Source: Mnemiopsis leidyi (lineage: Eukaryota; Ctenophora; Tentaculata; Lobata; Bolinopsidae). From it: DNA of 64,000 nt. The first letter of the stretch is position 1. Each line of letters starts with the position of its first letter. The DNA is taken from the NCBI GenBank assembly GCA_000226015.1, contig JH152734.1, positions 250,670 to 314,669 of the forward strand. Direction: 5' to 3'. The notes beneath the pieces are model-generated. The model was not told the origin of the DNA. It was given only the letters and a program-made list of their open reading frames with translations, and did not search any database. The translations under genes were made by a program, and so were the position numbers. Positions 45,138-56,425 of this stretch are shown piece by piece.

Positions 45138-48100
45138 TCAGAGCTGGGAATGATCAACAGGTCCCCTGAGATTGTGCTGATCTGTTAGAATCACGTGACC
45201 TGCCGGCTGTTCAAACTCCACAATGTGAACTGTTATTGTTGAGTTGCTCTGAAATCGTTGATTAGTTTAGATCTAGAGAATTTAATTTACTTTGTTAACT
45301 TGTTTTAGTTAGCTCTCAGCACTGAGCACTGGTAGCTTAGATTTTGAATTAAATTTAATGGAACTGGAGAATTAACTTGGTGTTTTATCTTTTCGATAAA
45401 GTGCGAAATTTTTAATGTTGATATTGCGAAATAATTTCACATCGAAATATTTGAATAGTGTATAGTTTGAAGACCCAAATGAATATAACTTGTTATCTCA
45501 ACATTACCTCCCCACAAAAAGGGCCGGGAGCGTACAGAGTGAGTTGAGGGCCTGCTAGAGGCCAGTGTCTCCCCAGATTCTGGTCCTGGAAGAAAACTAC
45601 ACCTTTACCCCAGCCTGTAGTGTCTACAAATGTGTCGGTTGTAGGGTCGCATGTTTTAGCTATCTGCCCTGGGAGATATGTTAGATAGTGAAGCTGCCGA
45701 CTTAGTTGAATCGGTGACCGACAACTAAGAACCAATCAATCCCGGTTCCCACAGGGATCACCTGACTAGATGTAATTAGTGACGTTTCATTTGTGATGTG
45801 ATCCACTAGCTTTGGTAGGATTCAGGTGGATATCTGAGAACCAACTTAGGTGTTGAGGACATGCAGCACGTGAGCCGAGGACAAGCAGGGTGAGTTATAT
45901 GAAATTTAATCAGCTGTTAATGTACGATCTACGCTATGCTATATATATGGAACCAGGGAACTGAGGAGTATCACTTGACTCAACATGCCTACCTTCTCCA
46001 AATTCATCGATGGATAGAGAGGATCTCAACAGATGGTGGACTCAGACGGATTCATCTACTCGAGAAAGAAGCCTAGAGATACTCCCCTCTACTCAGCCTG
46101 GAGATGTCGGAAGAACGATCCTTCCACGAAGTGTCCTTGTCACGCCCGGTGACCGACAACTAAGAACCAATCAATCCCGGTTCCCACAGGGATCACCTGA
46201 CTAGATGTAATTAGTGACGTTTCATTTGTGATGTGATCCACTAGCTTTGGTAGGATTCAGGTGGATATCTGAGAACCAACTTAGGTGTTGAGGACATGCA
46301 GCACGTGAGCCGAGGACAAGCAGGGTGAGTTATATGAAATTTAATCAGCTGTTAATGTACGATCTACGCTATGCTATATATACGGAACCATGGAACTGAG
46401 GAGTATCACTTGACTCAACATGCCTACCTTCTCCAAATTCATCGATGGATAGAGAGGATCTCAACAGATGGTGGACTCAGACGGATTCATCTACTCGAGA
46501 AAGAAGCCTAGAGATACTCCCCTCTACTCAGCCTGGAGATGTCGGAAGAACGATCCCAGCCATTTAAATAGATCCGAATTAAAAAATTAGCCACACCTTG
46601 ATGACTAACTTTTCAATTCTAGGATTGTAATATCTTTGTTTTAATGCTATATAGAATCTTTGTTTGAGTAGCCTCTAAATCGCCGACTGCTGAAGAAACA
46701 CATCATGCGAAATGACTGAACGAATAACATGCACCCAACCAGCAAATGAGATAATTACCGTTATACAAATAACTGCAGGTTTACAAGAGTTAACTGAGTT
46801 TACAAGAATTGAGGTAAGTATAAGCTACACTACAAACTGACCAATGTATATGGACCCAGGGAGGAACTGCTGATCTAAACTTCTCTCCTGACCAACATTC
46901 TGGAAACAGCTCATAGACTCAAGGGGGAGGAGAGTCACGTCCCAGTTCAAGAGAGGTTCTGAGTCGTAGAGAACTGGCTCGGTTATTCCTTTCATGTAGT
47001 TCCTCGGGTTTTCCATGTGGACGTGCCCTGAACAAAGTTTTTATAGAACAGTCGGGGGAGGATAGCTGTCGACATGTAGACCTTTTGTAAACAAAACTGC
47101 CATTATCAGTCTAAATAAAGCATGTCAAGTGTAAAACTATGTGTATACACTATACAACCCACCTGTATTTATGTGTCCGTCACTCAGAACTATAATGTCG
47201 AGTTTTCCTGGCACCAACCTGAATGTTATCATTTTCATTATTTTTTGAGTCAGTATACTCTGACTTAACGTAGAACACGCTTTTATCTTTTTGAGCATAA
47301 AGTGAAACTGAAAAGACTTATGAAAGCTTGCAGTCGACAATCTTTTGTTAACAGTTGATTGCCAGATAAGTGCAAGCTCTTTGTTCCGGGATAACTTTCA
47401 GAAATGTGCAGAAAGTTGAAGGCCAACACCCAGGATAAATCAATTAAGTAGGCCACTGAGATCGACACAAACCTTTCATAACCTCGTTGTTTGAAAAGCG
47501 CGAAACCTCGTAAGTGTGAGTTTTTCGCAAACTTCTTTTCGAAGTTTCTTAGCTCCTCAACATAAGACGGTCTGACAAAAGACCTTACAATGCCGATTGC
47601 TGCTTGAATAGATCTTATCAGTGATCCAGCTGTGGTCCAAGAAGAAGATTTTTAATGCAATTATCTTAATAGTATTAACTAGATATATATTCATAACAAG
47701 CTGCAGATGTCTCTCTTAAAGCGCGTTTTCAATATTCTATTATTTAAACCACTGTTTCGAGTAGGGCTGAAACATGAAGTTCTTGTTCTTGACCTTGGTG
47801 GCACTAGCCACTTATTTCGGCAATTCTGCCCGCACTGAATCAGAAGATCCAGCAATCTACGTCAAGCGGATACATCATGTAGATCACAAAGTACCATACA
47901 GCTTCAAGTTTTACGTGGCCAGTAGAAAGCCACTGAGGAAAAAAAAGGTGCATCTCATGAAAGTAGCAAAGGGAGAAGACCGGCCCAACCTTGTGGACTC
48001 GTTCTTTAAGGTTAAACTGCGAGTCCTTAGAAGAAAAGGGATCAAGAAATGGAGAAAGGCAGTGCGGCCCCGGAAAAATCAGGGACCTGTACCCCATTTC

Positions 48101-51100
48101 AAACACGTGATAGTTGGAGAGGTGCAAACTGAAGAGCTGCATTGTCGAGATAACACTCATTATCTGGTGAGATATGGTGAGCACCATATGGAGGAACCGT
48201 TCCCTCGTCATTTAAGTCATCCTGGTGCTTTTTTCATAAGCGTTGCACATTGCATGAACCCTCACCCCAACCCACAAGGACCCCCAATCTTCGTTGAAGG
48301 ATTCCAAGTAGCAACATTGAACCAAAACCACAGTTTTGAGTTTGTAGTCGCTGCCGTGCAACCGATATACGAATCTCAAATCTACCTGAAAAAGATTCTA
48401 CAAGCAGAGAATGGATCTGTCGGCAGCGTTATCGACGCGAGATTCGAGTTTTCCACGGCGAGACTAACAGCGGAGGAGTTGGAGGATCTGAACGAGAGAA
48501 AGAGGGATCCTAGCAAAGCCCTGTTTAAGGAGGGAGTCAAGGGGACAGTCAACACGGGAAGTCTGACTTGCGAGGACCAGGGTCCCTACATGGTTCTTTA
48601 CGGTAGGTGGAGGGAGGAGTTTACTAATCCTCACCCCAGTCCTAGACCTAGACCTCGCGGCTTCTTCTTCATCGTAGTGGACGGATGTGACCCCCCACAA
48701 CTAGAGTTGACCTTGTAATCAAGCATTTGATACTTGAGAATTAAAAAAATTCATTATAATCATGTGTGTTTCATGGTTTTTTTCCAAATTAAATCCGTAT
48801 TTCTTTTCGAACAATGCTGTATTTACACATAGATATATCTAGATGAAGATAAACATTTAAAAATCTCTAGAAAACGAGAAAAATGTGATTGATCTAGAAG
48901 TAAGATATTCAAACCCTATTGAGCTATTAGAACTGCTTCCTTTAATTGTAATGAGCAGTTTACCATCCAACAACAAGTAGGCTCTATCGCGGACTTTGCC
49001 AACTGTTAATGTCCCTGGTTTTGCTATAACTTTAGTGTATACTATCACTCCGTTTGTCTGAAAAGACAAAGCGATTTATGGTATTGGTAAATCTTTCTTC
49101 GTGAATCGTGAGCTGACAACAAAATTCTAGATTTATGTTCGGGTAAAAACTTAAAAATTAAAGCATCAACATTCAACAATTGATCATTCGTCTATTTGTG
49201 GATTTCGACTCATTTCATCCCCGGCTAGACAAGCATCGCCCGGAAAACTTAAAATTCAATATGGCCAGGAAAAGACGTACAGACTGATATAAGCTATGTA
49301 AGTTATTCTAAGGTGACTAAAGTGACATGATGAAGGGATATGTCCTTGACTCACAGTTACAATTTCCTATTTGCTATAACTTTTATACTTTCTTGGTTCA
49401 AATAATTTCAGAATTGTAAACTATTATTCCACAAATCGCATGATAACCTACGAAATGAAATAAGGATGCAAGACTGGATCAGATGAAACCCTATCTCAGC
49501 AGAATTGGCAATGGAACTGATGAAATGCTACATATAAACGCTGATCGTGATTTTAGGCTTTGGCAAAGTTCTATTTACTTCTTCGAGTTACGGTTAATTG
49601 CACTTATAGATTATTTTAATAACTGTGGAACTTTGTGTCTGATATTTTCTAATTTTTTAGGAGGTTTAACTAGTAATAAAGATGTCAGAGCATAAAATTT
49701 ATCACGTTTAACCTAGAGTTTCCTTTATCTATATATTTTACTTAGTGGACAATTCACAATTCACATCAACGGGTAAGGTGTTGAAAAATATGTGCTGACC
49801 AGGAAGGTTTGTATTTTATTCGTGCTTCCGGCAAACCTACTTTCGCTTCTGGGCGAGTGGGCGCTCTTGAATTGAATTCTTAAAGGCGTAACGCATGTCG
49901 AGATTACTCAACAAATTAGGTCCATCAGTTGTTGGTATAAATATCAGCAGCGAGAGATATAGGTCAGTAGATTTCTCCTTATCTATGTTTAGCATCCCAA
50001 CCACTTTTCACTTTCAGCCATGCTGATGATCTTTCCAGCCTCATAGTTTCAACGTTCTAGTTAATTGTTATGAAATCGGGTACCAAGACAGTTAAATACC
50101 TACAACCTATGAAATTTCTTTACTAGATAGCTAAGCGATGAAATACTAACGATTTTCGTAAAAATAAATTGAACAATGAAGAATGGTATTTATTGGGAGG
50201 GATCACAATGCAGTTGACCAATGAGAAGTTAGAAACGACCAATCATCATCGAGCATAGAGTGATGTAAAAGACCTCTCCCAAAAATACCGATCTCCATTA
50301 AAGATGTAGACCTGTTTGTTTTCCTCCAAAGAGAGAGGCCGTACATTTTGAGTTTTACTACCACACTGTCTGATGAAGGTGTCGTTAAGAACACTACCCC
50401 AATACTTCATATCCACCATACCATAGCTCTTTTTTGTGGTGTTTTTCGGCACATCATAAACCGGTCCGTACTTGCTGAAAGGGAGAACTTTAGTTCATGA
50501 ACACGCGCTAACTTATTTAAAACAGGAAGTTTGAGATTCAATAATTTGGAGTACGATTCACGTTTACATTCTTTGATCGTGACAAGAAAGATCGCGAATG
50601 GTCGAACCTGTTAACAGCTCTAATATCCCAATATTTCATGGTCGTATCCCCAGCCTCACTGAGAGGGGCATCATAATCGTAACTCGTGGTATGGGGCTCA
50701 AAATCTGTAGCGTCCTTGTTCCCCTTAGCTCCACTGGTGTAAGCAAAGTTGGAGCCCCCGTGAAACATGTACATGTTTACACTCGCGCCATAGGCCAGCA
50801 TCTCATCCAGCTTGTCTGACAGAGAGTATGCCGTTAGTTATTTTATTTAGTTTTAAACATTTTAACCTAAATATTCGAGTAAAAAGGGAAGACTCACTGG
50901 CGGTGGCAGTTCTGGATTTAGACGGAAACTTGTGGCCCCAATGAGATAGCCAGCCTGGGTAGAACTCCGTATTAACGGGAGGACCCCCAGAGTTGTACTG
51001 AGCCTGGAGGTCAAAGTGAGCGGTAATGTTCCCTCCTCCGAAATCGACCGTGTTGTACAGTTCTGGTAGAGTACCACAGTCCAACATTCCCTTTCCTGAC

Positions 51101-53867
51101 CAGGAAATATTTCTGTTCATACCACAAGACGATTTTTGGACAGGAAAGGTTTCTGTTCAAATCCTTTTTTCGAATATAAGTTGACCAATTTGTCTATGAC
51201 AAGTCTCCCTAGGCTGTTTATAGTGTTATGTTATAAAAGTTCGCCAGATATTATTACGACAGCTATACCTGGTCCGTCCACCGTATAAAGGAGAATCTCC
51301 TGTCCCAGGATATCCCTGAATTGTTTAGTCAGGGTCTCCAGGTACACTTTATCACAAGCCGGATTGCTCCCGTACTCGTTCTCAACCTGATCAGGAACAA
51401 GTTATTTTAACTCGGAGTAAGTACGTTTTAGTAGTGGAAGTATGTATGGATCCAGGAACCTAGCAGGATAACAAAAAGCTTAGTCTAATATCGTCTAGCA
51501 TAGTCTAGTTTAGTCTGGTTTAGTAGTCTAGTTTAGTCTAGTTTAGTCTAGTTTAGTCTAGTAGTAGCACGAAGAACGACTGATGACGAAAACTTTGCTG
51601 AGAGACTCAGGTAGTGAACAAACTAAACTAAGTACCTGGAGTCCAATGACAGGGCCACCATTGTGATAGAGATGTTCTACCAACATGGGCAGCAGCTCCC
51701 CGTACCACGTCAACACGTTCTTCAGATACACTGGTTCTGATGATCTGAAACTGCAAAACAGTTTTGCAATCTTAGTTGTGATGTTGTGTGTTTCTCAGAA
51801 AGTGATATTGCGTTAGAGTTTAAACGGTTACTATTTATGGAGTGGAGTTGAGAGGCTGCTACTTTCTAATACAGCTGGTTTAAAGATTGGTATTATGGTA
51901 ACCACTCACTGCCTACTGGCCTAGTGCGACGGCTTTGTTACGTTCAAACAGCAAGCTTTTCTCTAGACTGCCTAATGGAACAGGATTCTAGGACTCTTGT
52001 CCGAAGCGGACTGTTGTCCGAAACCGAAAATTCGGTTTTCGGACAACAGTCCGCTTCGGAAAACAGTCCATTTGGCGGACTCTTGTCCGAAATTGTGTTT
52101 CAATTTACAATACCATGTCAAATCGATTTCGTATTTTCGGACAACAGTCCGCTTCGGACNNNNNNNNNNCACGTGATCTCCCTTTGTCATGCGCTTCATG
52201 ATACAGACCCTTCCTTTGTCATGCAGCACATGAAAGCGAACCATATACATTATACACAACCAAAAGTAATTAAGAAGCGTGAGAATTTTCGGACAAGAGT
52301 CCGTTCGGACAACAGTCCATTTCGGACAACAGTCCGCTTTTTTCGGAACACAGATTCGGACAACAGTCCGTTTCGGACAACAGTCCGCTTCGGACAACAG
52401 TCCGATTACCTGGAACAGGTGCTAACAAGTTTAATAGCTACCTGATTTGTTAACAATCAAAGTCTACTTACGTCATCCAAAGTTGTAAGATAGTGGACCC
52501 TGCTAAGTGCGTGACTGCACGGCCATTTTATGCCATTTCGGGCGATTGGCCTCTTTGTAGCTCAGTTACATTATGCGCCTGGCGCCTTGTATTAAGCGAC
52601 GGTGGATAATTAGGCTTAGTTTGGCTTACCCATTTGGAAATAGCCCTCCACTTTTGATTAGAAGCAACAGCCCTTGATATTGCGTCATTCTGCTCATGAT
52701 TCAAGGAAATGATCGGGCTATATTTTCAGCATGGAGCTACAAATCAGGGCTGCATATTGTACAGTGCCAGGTAGTTAGCCGCGTACAGCTCTGTGATACA
52801 GATTGTTGCTTACCTGATTGTTTTGCTTTCCGTGGGCAACCACGAGGGAAATCCGCCGAACTCGAACTCAGCCGCAATGAACGGACCTGAAAATATAGGC
52901 TGGTTTGCGATTTCTTTCGTTATCGGATTATGGAATTTGGCCACAGGAACAGCACTTTGCAATCCCTGGCCTAGATCTATATTCAAATGAAGGCTATATT
53001 TGTACAATCAGGTGCCTTGCAGGCCAACTATTAACCATTGTTTAGCTTGCTTTCCGGAGCACTGAGGATGGTGCCATAAGCGGCCTTAGCATTACTTTCT
53101 GAGATATCTGTGGTTGCTTTAAGTTCAATTTCTAGTTTTGATTTTGACATGGTTGTTGCTGCATTTTGTGTATGTTTAAGAAGTAGCTTGAGAAGTAATT
53201 TAGTTTACCTGGCCTGAGTAAAACCAATATCTCTAGTTCGGAACAGAGTTTTAAGTAGGAAAACAAGTCCTTCCTTCCTGAAAAGTCCAGCTGCCCTTTC
53301 ACTGGCTCGTGGAGGTTCCAAGGTATGTACCTGTATAATCCGAGGATTTATAATGTGCCGTTTAAGATATGCTAAGTGGACTTCAAATCCATCTGAAAAA
53401 TAATTGTCAGATGTAACGTTGCTTAATTTTCCTGCTTCCGTTGTATCTATAAAAATCGAACTTTAAGACAAGTTAGATTTACCGACGTGTTGTAGAAAAT
53501 CTTACGTTTGAACGGTGTTAAATCCAGCTCCTTTTAGTTTAAGTAATCTGTCTTTCCAATATGGCCGCGGTATCCTGAATTGTTTTCATTCAGGCAGAAT
53601 AATTCTGGTTCTGATTGTATCTTTTTTAATACAAAGTAAAAGGCACATCCTTGCGACGAGCTTATATATTTGTATCTCAACTCAACTTTATAACAATCAG
53701 CTTTAAACTTCGTACCTGTAGTAGTGCATGGAGCCAGAAATAAACTGATATTTCTGTCCATCCTTCCTAAAGCAGTTAGACTCGTGATCAACAACGAAGG
53801 ATCTGTCTGAACCAGATGAGAGAGCAAGCAAGAGTAGCGTTGTTGTTATCAAATATCTTGGTAACAT
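45138..53867 (-). CDS. GLB1: Acid beta-galactosidase (GH35), complete
   Basis: Fourteen exons join in phase into 625 residues: 53867-53716, 53574-53506, 53330-53209, 52886-52814, 51750-51636, 51386-51269, 51095-50898, 50815-50608, 50474-50312, 49057-48915, 47218-47163, 47027-46834, 45663-45508, 45248-45138. A signal peptide ([14 protein letters not shown]) precedes [19 protein letters not shown] and [15 protein letters not shown], both typical of GH35. The acid/base Glu lies in VENEYGS and the nucleophile in [26 protein letters not shown] and [13 protein letters not shown] follow, then the C-terminal beta domains ([31 protein letters not shown]). Human GLB1 has 677 residues. It should remove terminal beta-galactose from gangliosides and keratan sulfate in the lysosome. 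A gene on the opposite strand lies in the intron between 47218 and 48915. Confidence 0.92.
45712..46556. repeat. 435-bp tandem duplication
   Basis: The block 45712-46121 recurs at 46147-46556 with very few differences (for example ATATATATGG against ATATATACGG). It lies in the beta-galactosidase intron just upstream (minus-strand sense) of the exon 45663-45508, whose acceptor begins about 48 bases away. The high identity points to a recent event. Confidence 0.92.
47774..48718 (+). CDS. Secreted protein with two related domains, nested in the beta-galactosidase gene
   Basis: Intronless 314-residue frame with a clear signal peptide ([19 protein letters not shown]). The protein consists of two similar halves of about 125 residues. 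Corresponding pieces are [20 protein letters not shown] / [40 protein letters not shown] / [20 protein letters not shown] and [18 protein letters not shown] / [16 protein letters not shown]. Each half has one pair of cysteines, consistent with one disulfide per domain. The first half is strongly basic. It lies antisense within the intron between beta-galactosidase exons 49057-48915 and 47218-47163. An AATTAAA-like polyadenylation signal follows the stop. The fold recalls small secreted cystatin- or NTR-like domains, but I cannot name the family. Confidence 0.75.
   Translation: MKFLFLTLVALATYFGNSARTESEDPAIYVKRIHHVDHKVPYSFKFYVASRKPLRKKKVHLMKVAKGEDRPNLVDSFFKVKLRVLRRKGIKKWRKAVRPRKNQGPVPHFKHVIVGEVQTEELHCRDNTHYLVRYGEHHMEEPFPRHLSHPGAFFISVAHCMNPHPNPQGPPIFVEGFQVATLNQNHSFEFVVAAVQPIYESQIYLKKILQAENGSVGSVIDARFEFSTARLTAEELEDLNERKRDPSKALFKEGVKGTVNTGSLTCEDQGPYMVLYGRWREEFTNPHPSPRPRPRGFFFIVVDGCDPPQLELTL
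51478..51565. repeat. TCTAGTTTAG short tandem repeat
   Basis: Tandem copies of a 10-base unit TCTAGTTTAG with variants (TCTAGCATAG, TCTGGTTTAG) in the intron between exons 51750-51636 and 51386-51269 of the beta-galactosidase gene. Confidence 0.85.
52001..52410. repeat. Clustered TCGGACAACAGTCCG repeats with a long hairpin
   Basis: The word TCGGACAACAGTCCG and its complement occur about ten times around an N gap (52160-52169). Bases 52001-52028 (CCGAAGCGGACTGTTGTCCG onward) form a near-perfect inverted repeat with 52031-52059. The core is itself nearly palindromic (CGGAC...GTCCG). It is in the intron between exons 52886-52814 and 51750-51636. Short spurious reading frames run over it. Confidence 0.88.
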
Positions 53868-54342
53868 TCTAAGGAGGAAATGGCACAAGGTTTCGTGGGA
53901 GACAAACTTTTTAACAATCTTTCAATTTGATATCCTGTATTTCTAAAAGGATCATAATAGAAAACTGAAAGATTAACACATATTGAATTTCATATTTGCT
54001 ATCACTGTAAAAAGGACCGATATTGGCGATTAATTACAATACACGAACAGAATACATAAACTTTAGCGAATTAATTTTGATTACATGAACTGTGGTGGAA
54101 TAATTTAATTTTAAAACAACATTCAAACGTTTAAACATCAGAAACAAAGAAAAATAAAATTCTGAGAGCATCTAAAACAAAAATCTGCTTAAAATCAAGT
54201 GTGATATCTTAATATTATTGAAACTTATATCATTAACCTAAATTTTTCGTAAGAGGATCTCAGCCAGGTAAGAAGAAATTAAGAACTAAGGACACCTTCT
54301 GACGCAGGCTGCAAAGTTGAGGGACATATCAAGCTTCAAGTT

Positions 54343-56136
54343 TTAGCGATGTCTCCTCCAGGAATACTCAACCTGACAATGTCCTCTAGACAAAGTAGGT
54401 TCAGCAGGGTACCCTCTATAAACCATCCTACATCTATGTGCCTCAATCCTAGGTTCCATAAATCCCACATCAGTTATATACGCCGGACTCCACAGTCGTT
54501 CGGCAGGAGCGCTGGCACGGGGCCAGAACCGAGACAGTACATTTGAGTTGTCCACGTGCTCTCCCCACATACACACGGTACCGCCCAACACTAGAGCTAG
54601 TTGTTCAGGGGTAGCTGTATCGTTAAATGAGCGGGGGTCTACTTGGTAGAAGTTCTGCCAGTCCTCCCCGTAAGAAATTCGGCTGATGTACCATCCTGCC
54701 GAGAGGATACAGCGGAAACCAGCGGTCGTTGCGTCCTGGAATATCTTCTTCCAGTTTGGTTTCCAGGCGTGTACGATTGTTTGCGGAGTAATGTCCACGT
54801 GGTGGTAAAACACTTCCTCCCACACGATATAGTTCTTGTTCAGAGAGTTGACTATGTTTAGTAGTCTGGTCTCGTAGTAGTTCTCCAGCTCGTCATAGTT
54901 TCCAGACATGTTGTGAGCCGACATCCAGTCTTTAATGTCCTGGTTGCTCTTCCAACAAGGGTAGTGGACCTCGTCCCCGCCTAAATGTACAAACTGACCC
55001 GGAAACACACTCGTTATCTCCGTAAACAACGTCTTCAACACCGGGTAAACGTCCTCGTTAGTGGGATTTACCGGACCGTAGTCAGAGCCGATGTTACCGT
55101 GACCGGGACAGTGAGTCAGGAAACCAGGGAGAGCCCCACCCCAAGAGAGGGTATGTCCGGGGGTGTCCAACTCCGGGACCACTATCACACCGTGTCGATA
55201 AGCGAACAGGATGACATCCAGCACATCAGTCTGGGAGTACCACATGGTCCGGGGAGAAGGCTCCCTTCACACAGAGGTCTGGGAAACTGGTGCTGCAGTA
55301 CGGGAAGGAGGGGTCGTCCACTATGTGCCAGTGGAAGACGTTCAGTTTGGACCAGGACGCCGCCCGGACCAGCTGCTTGAGGAGGGAGACACTGAGGTAG
55401 TGTCTGGAGGTGTCGACCATGAAACCTCGGAACTTGTACCGGGGATAGTCCGTTATCTGGACAGAGGGGAGGGTGTAGTTGTACGTGTTTATCAGCTGGG
55501 AGAATGTCTCCATACCTCTCATAGCTCCAAACACTGTGTCTGCCTGGGGGGATAGTTCGTCAGCTTCAGATCTTATAAAACAATTGAGTTCAGGTAGGAT
55601 GGGCTATGAAGTAAGGTTATAAAATGTTAAATAACTCAGACTATAATAGAGCTACTGTTACGGTTAAATGTATAAACTATAACCTGCAAAGTAGCAGAGT
55701 CAGTTTTCACAGTCAAAGTGTAGTTCTCACTGGTCTCCAGCAGCAACTCTTCATTAGGATCCTTGATAACCACATCCAGGTTTTTAAGAGTCAAGTTCAG
55801 TGTCTGTTCGAAATCATGTAGTCTCAAATACTTGTGGTAACGATCAAAAACCTGAAGGAAAGTCAGATGTTACATAAACGTCTCATTACGTCATTACAAG
55901 GTTGCTTCAAAAGAGAGTCTAACTAGGATGATAGCTTAAATTGAAAGCAAATAATTAACCTCTTGAAGAAGAACACTTTTAGACTGAGTAGAGAATGAGA
56001 ATCTGAGAGGGTCTATGACTGCAGGAGGAGATGAAATGAGGGACACATGTTGTGGGTAGGGAACCAGAGGAAGTTGAGGTAGATCTGCTGATTCCACAGT
56101 CAGATAAAACGAACATAGCACTAATACTGCGATCAT
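54343..56136 (-). CDS. HEXB: Beta-hexosaminidase (GH20) with a one-base frameshift
   Basis: Four exons: 56136-55960, 55851-55684 and a long final part 55543-54343. The encoded protein would be about 514 residues (human HEXA/HEXB 529/556). A signal peptide (MIAVLVLCSFYLTVESA) precedes LPLVPYPQHV. The GH20 domain contains FRGFMVDTSRHYL, KLNVFHWHIVDDPSFP, PELDTPGHTLSWG, the catalytic Asp-Glu pair in HLGGDEVHYPCW, and WGEHVDNSN. The reading frame breaks at about 55240-55241: the end of one frame (GAFSPDHV) and the start of the next (YSQTDVLDVI) are continuous in homologues, and one extra base lies between them. No intron fits there. Either an assembly error or a real disabling mutation. It lies between the two beta-galactosidase genes in the same orientation. 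Whether it is nearer HEXA or HEXB is not decided. Confidence 0.85.
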
Positions 56137-56425
56137 AGCATCAGCTGTGAGGTGTGTGATGGTGGGTTAACATTTTTAGAAGGCAAAACTTATCAATAAC
56201 CGCTGGACAGTGCACTCTAGATCTCACATGCTAAGTCGAATTTCAACTGTATTAGGTAGTTGTAATTTAAAACACAATTATAATGCGGTAGTATTGGATT
56301 ATAAAAATGCACTGATTATGAAATATTTTGATAAAAATTAGATAAAATTTTACAAATAGTTTAATCTTCTGTTGAACAAAAAGCGCTTTCTTTAGCGATG
56401 TCATAATATCTGTCCCCTGATTTTG

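Noticed and set aside
46010-46204. 64-codon frame on +
   Set aside because: Lies in the 435-base tandem duplication and is not kept open as a gene in both copies with a start and stop in the same places.
47840-48211. 123-codon frame on the minus strand
   Set aside because: Antisense of the nested secreted-protein gene, which has a signal peptide and internal repeats on the + strand.
53380-53440. Extra beta-galactosidase exon directly upstream of 53330
   Set aside because: The frame reads into the next exon in the wrong phase; 53574-53506 supplies the expected WKDRLLKLK segment and fits both neighbours.
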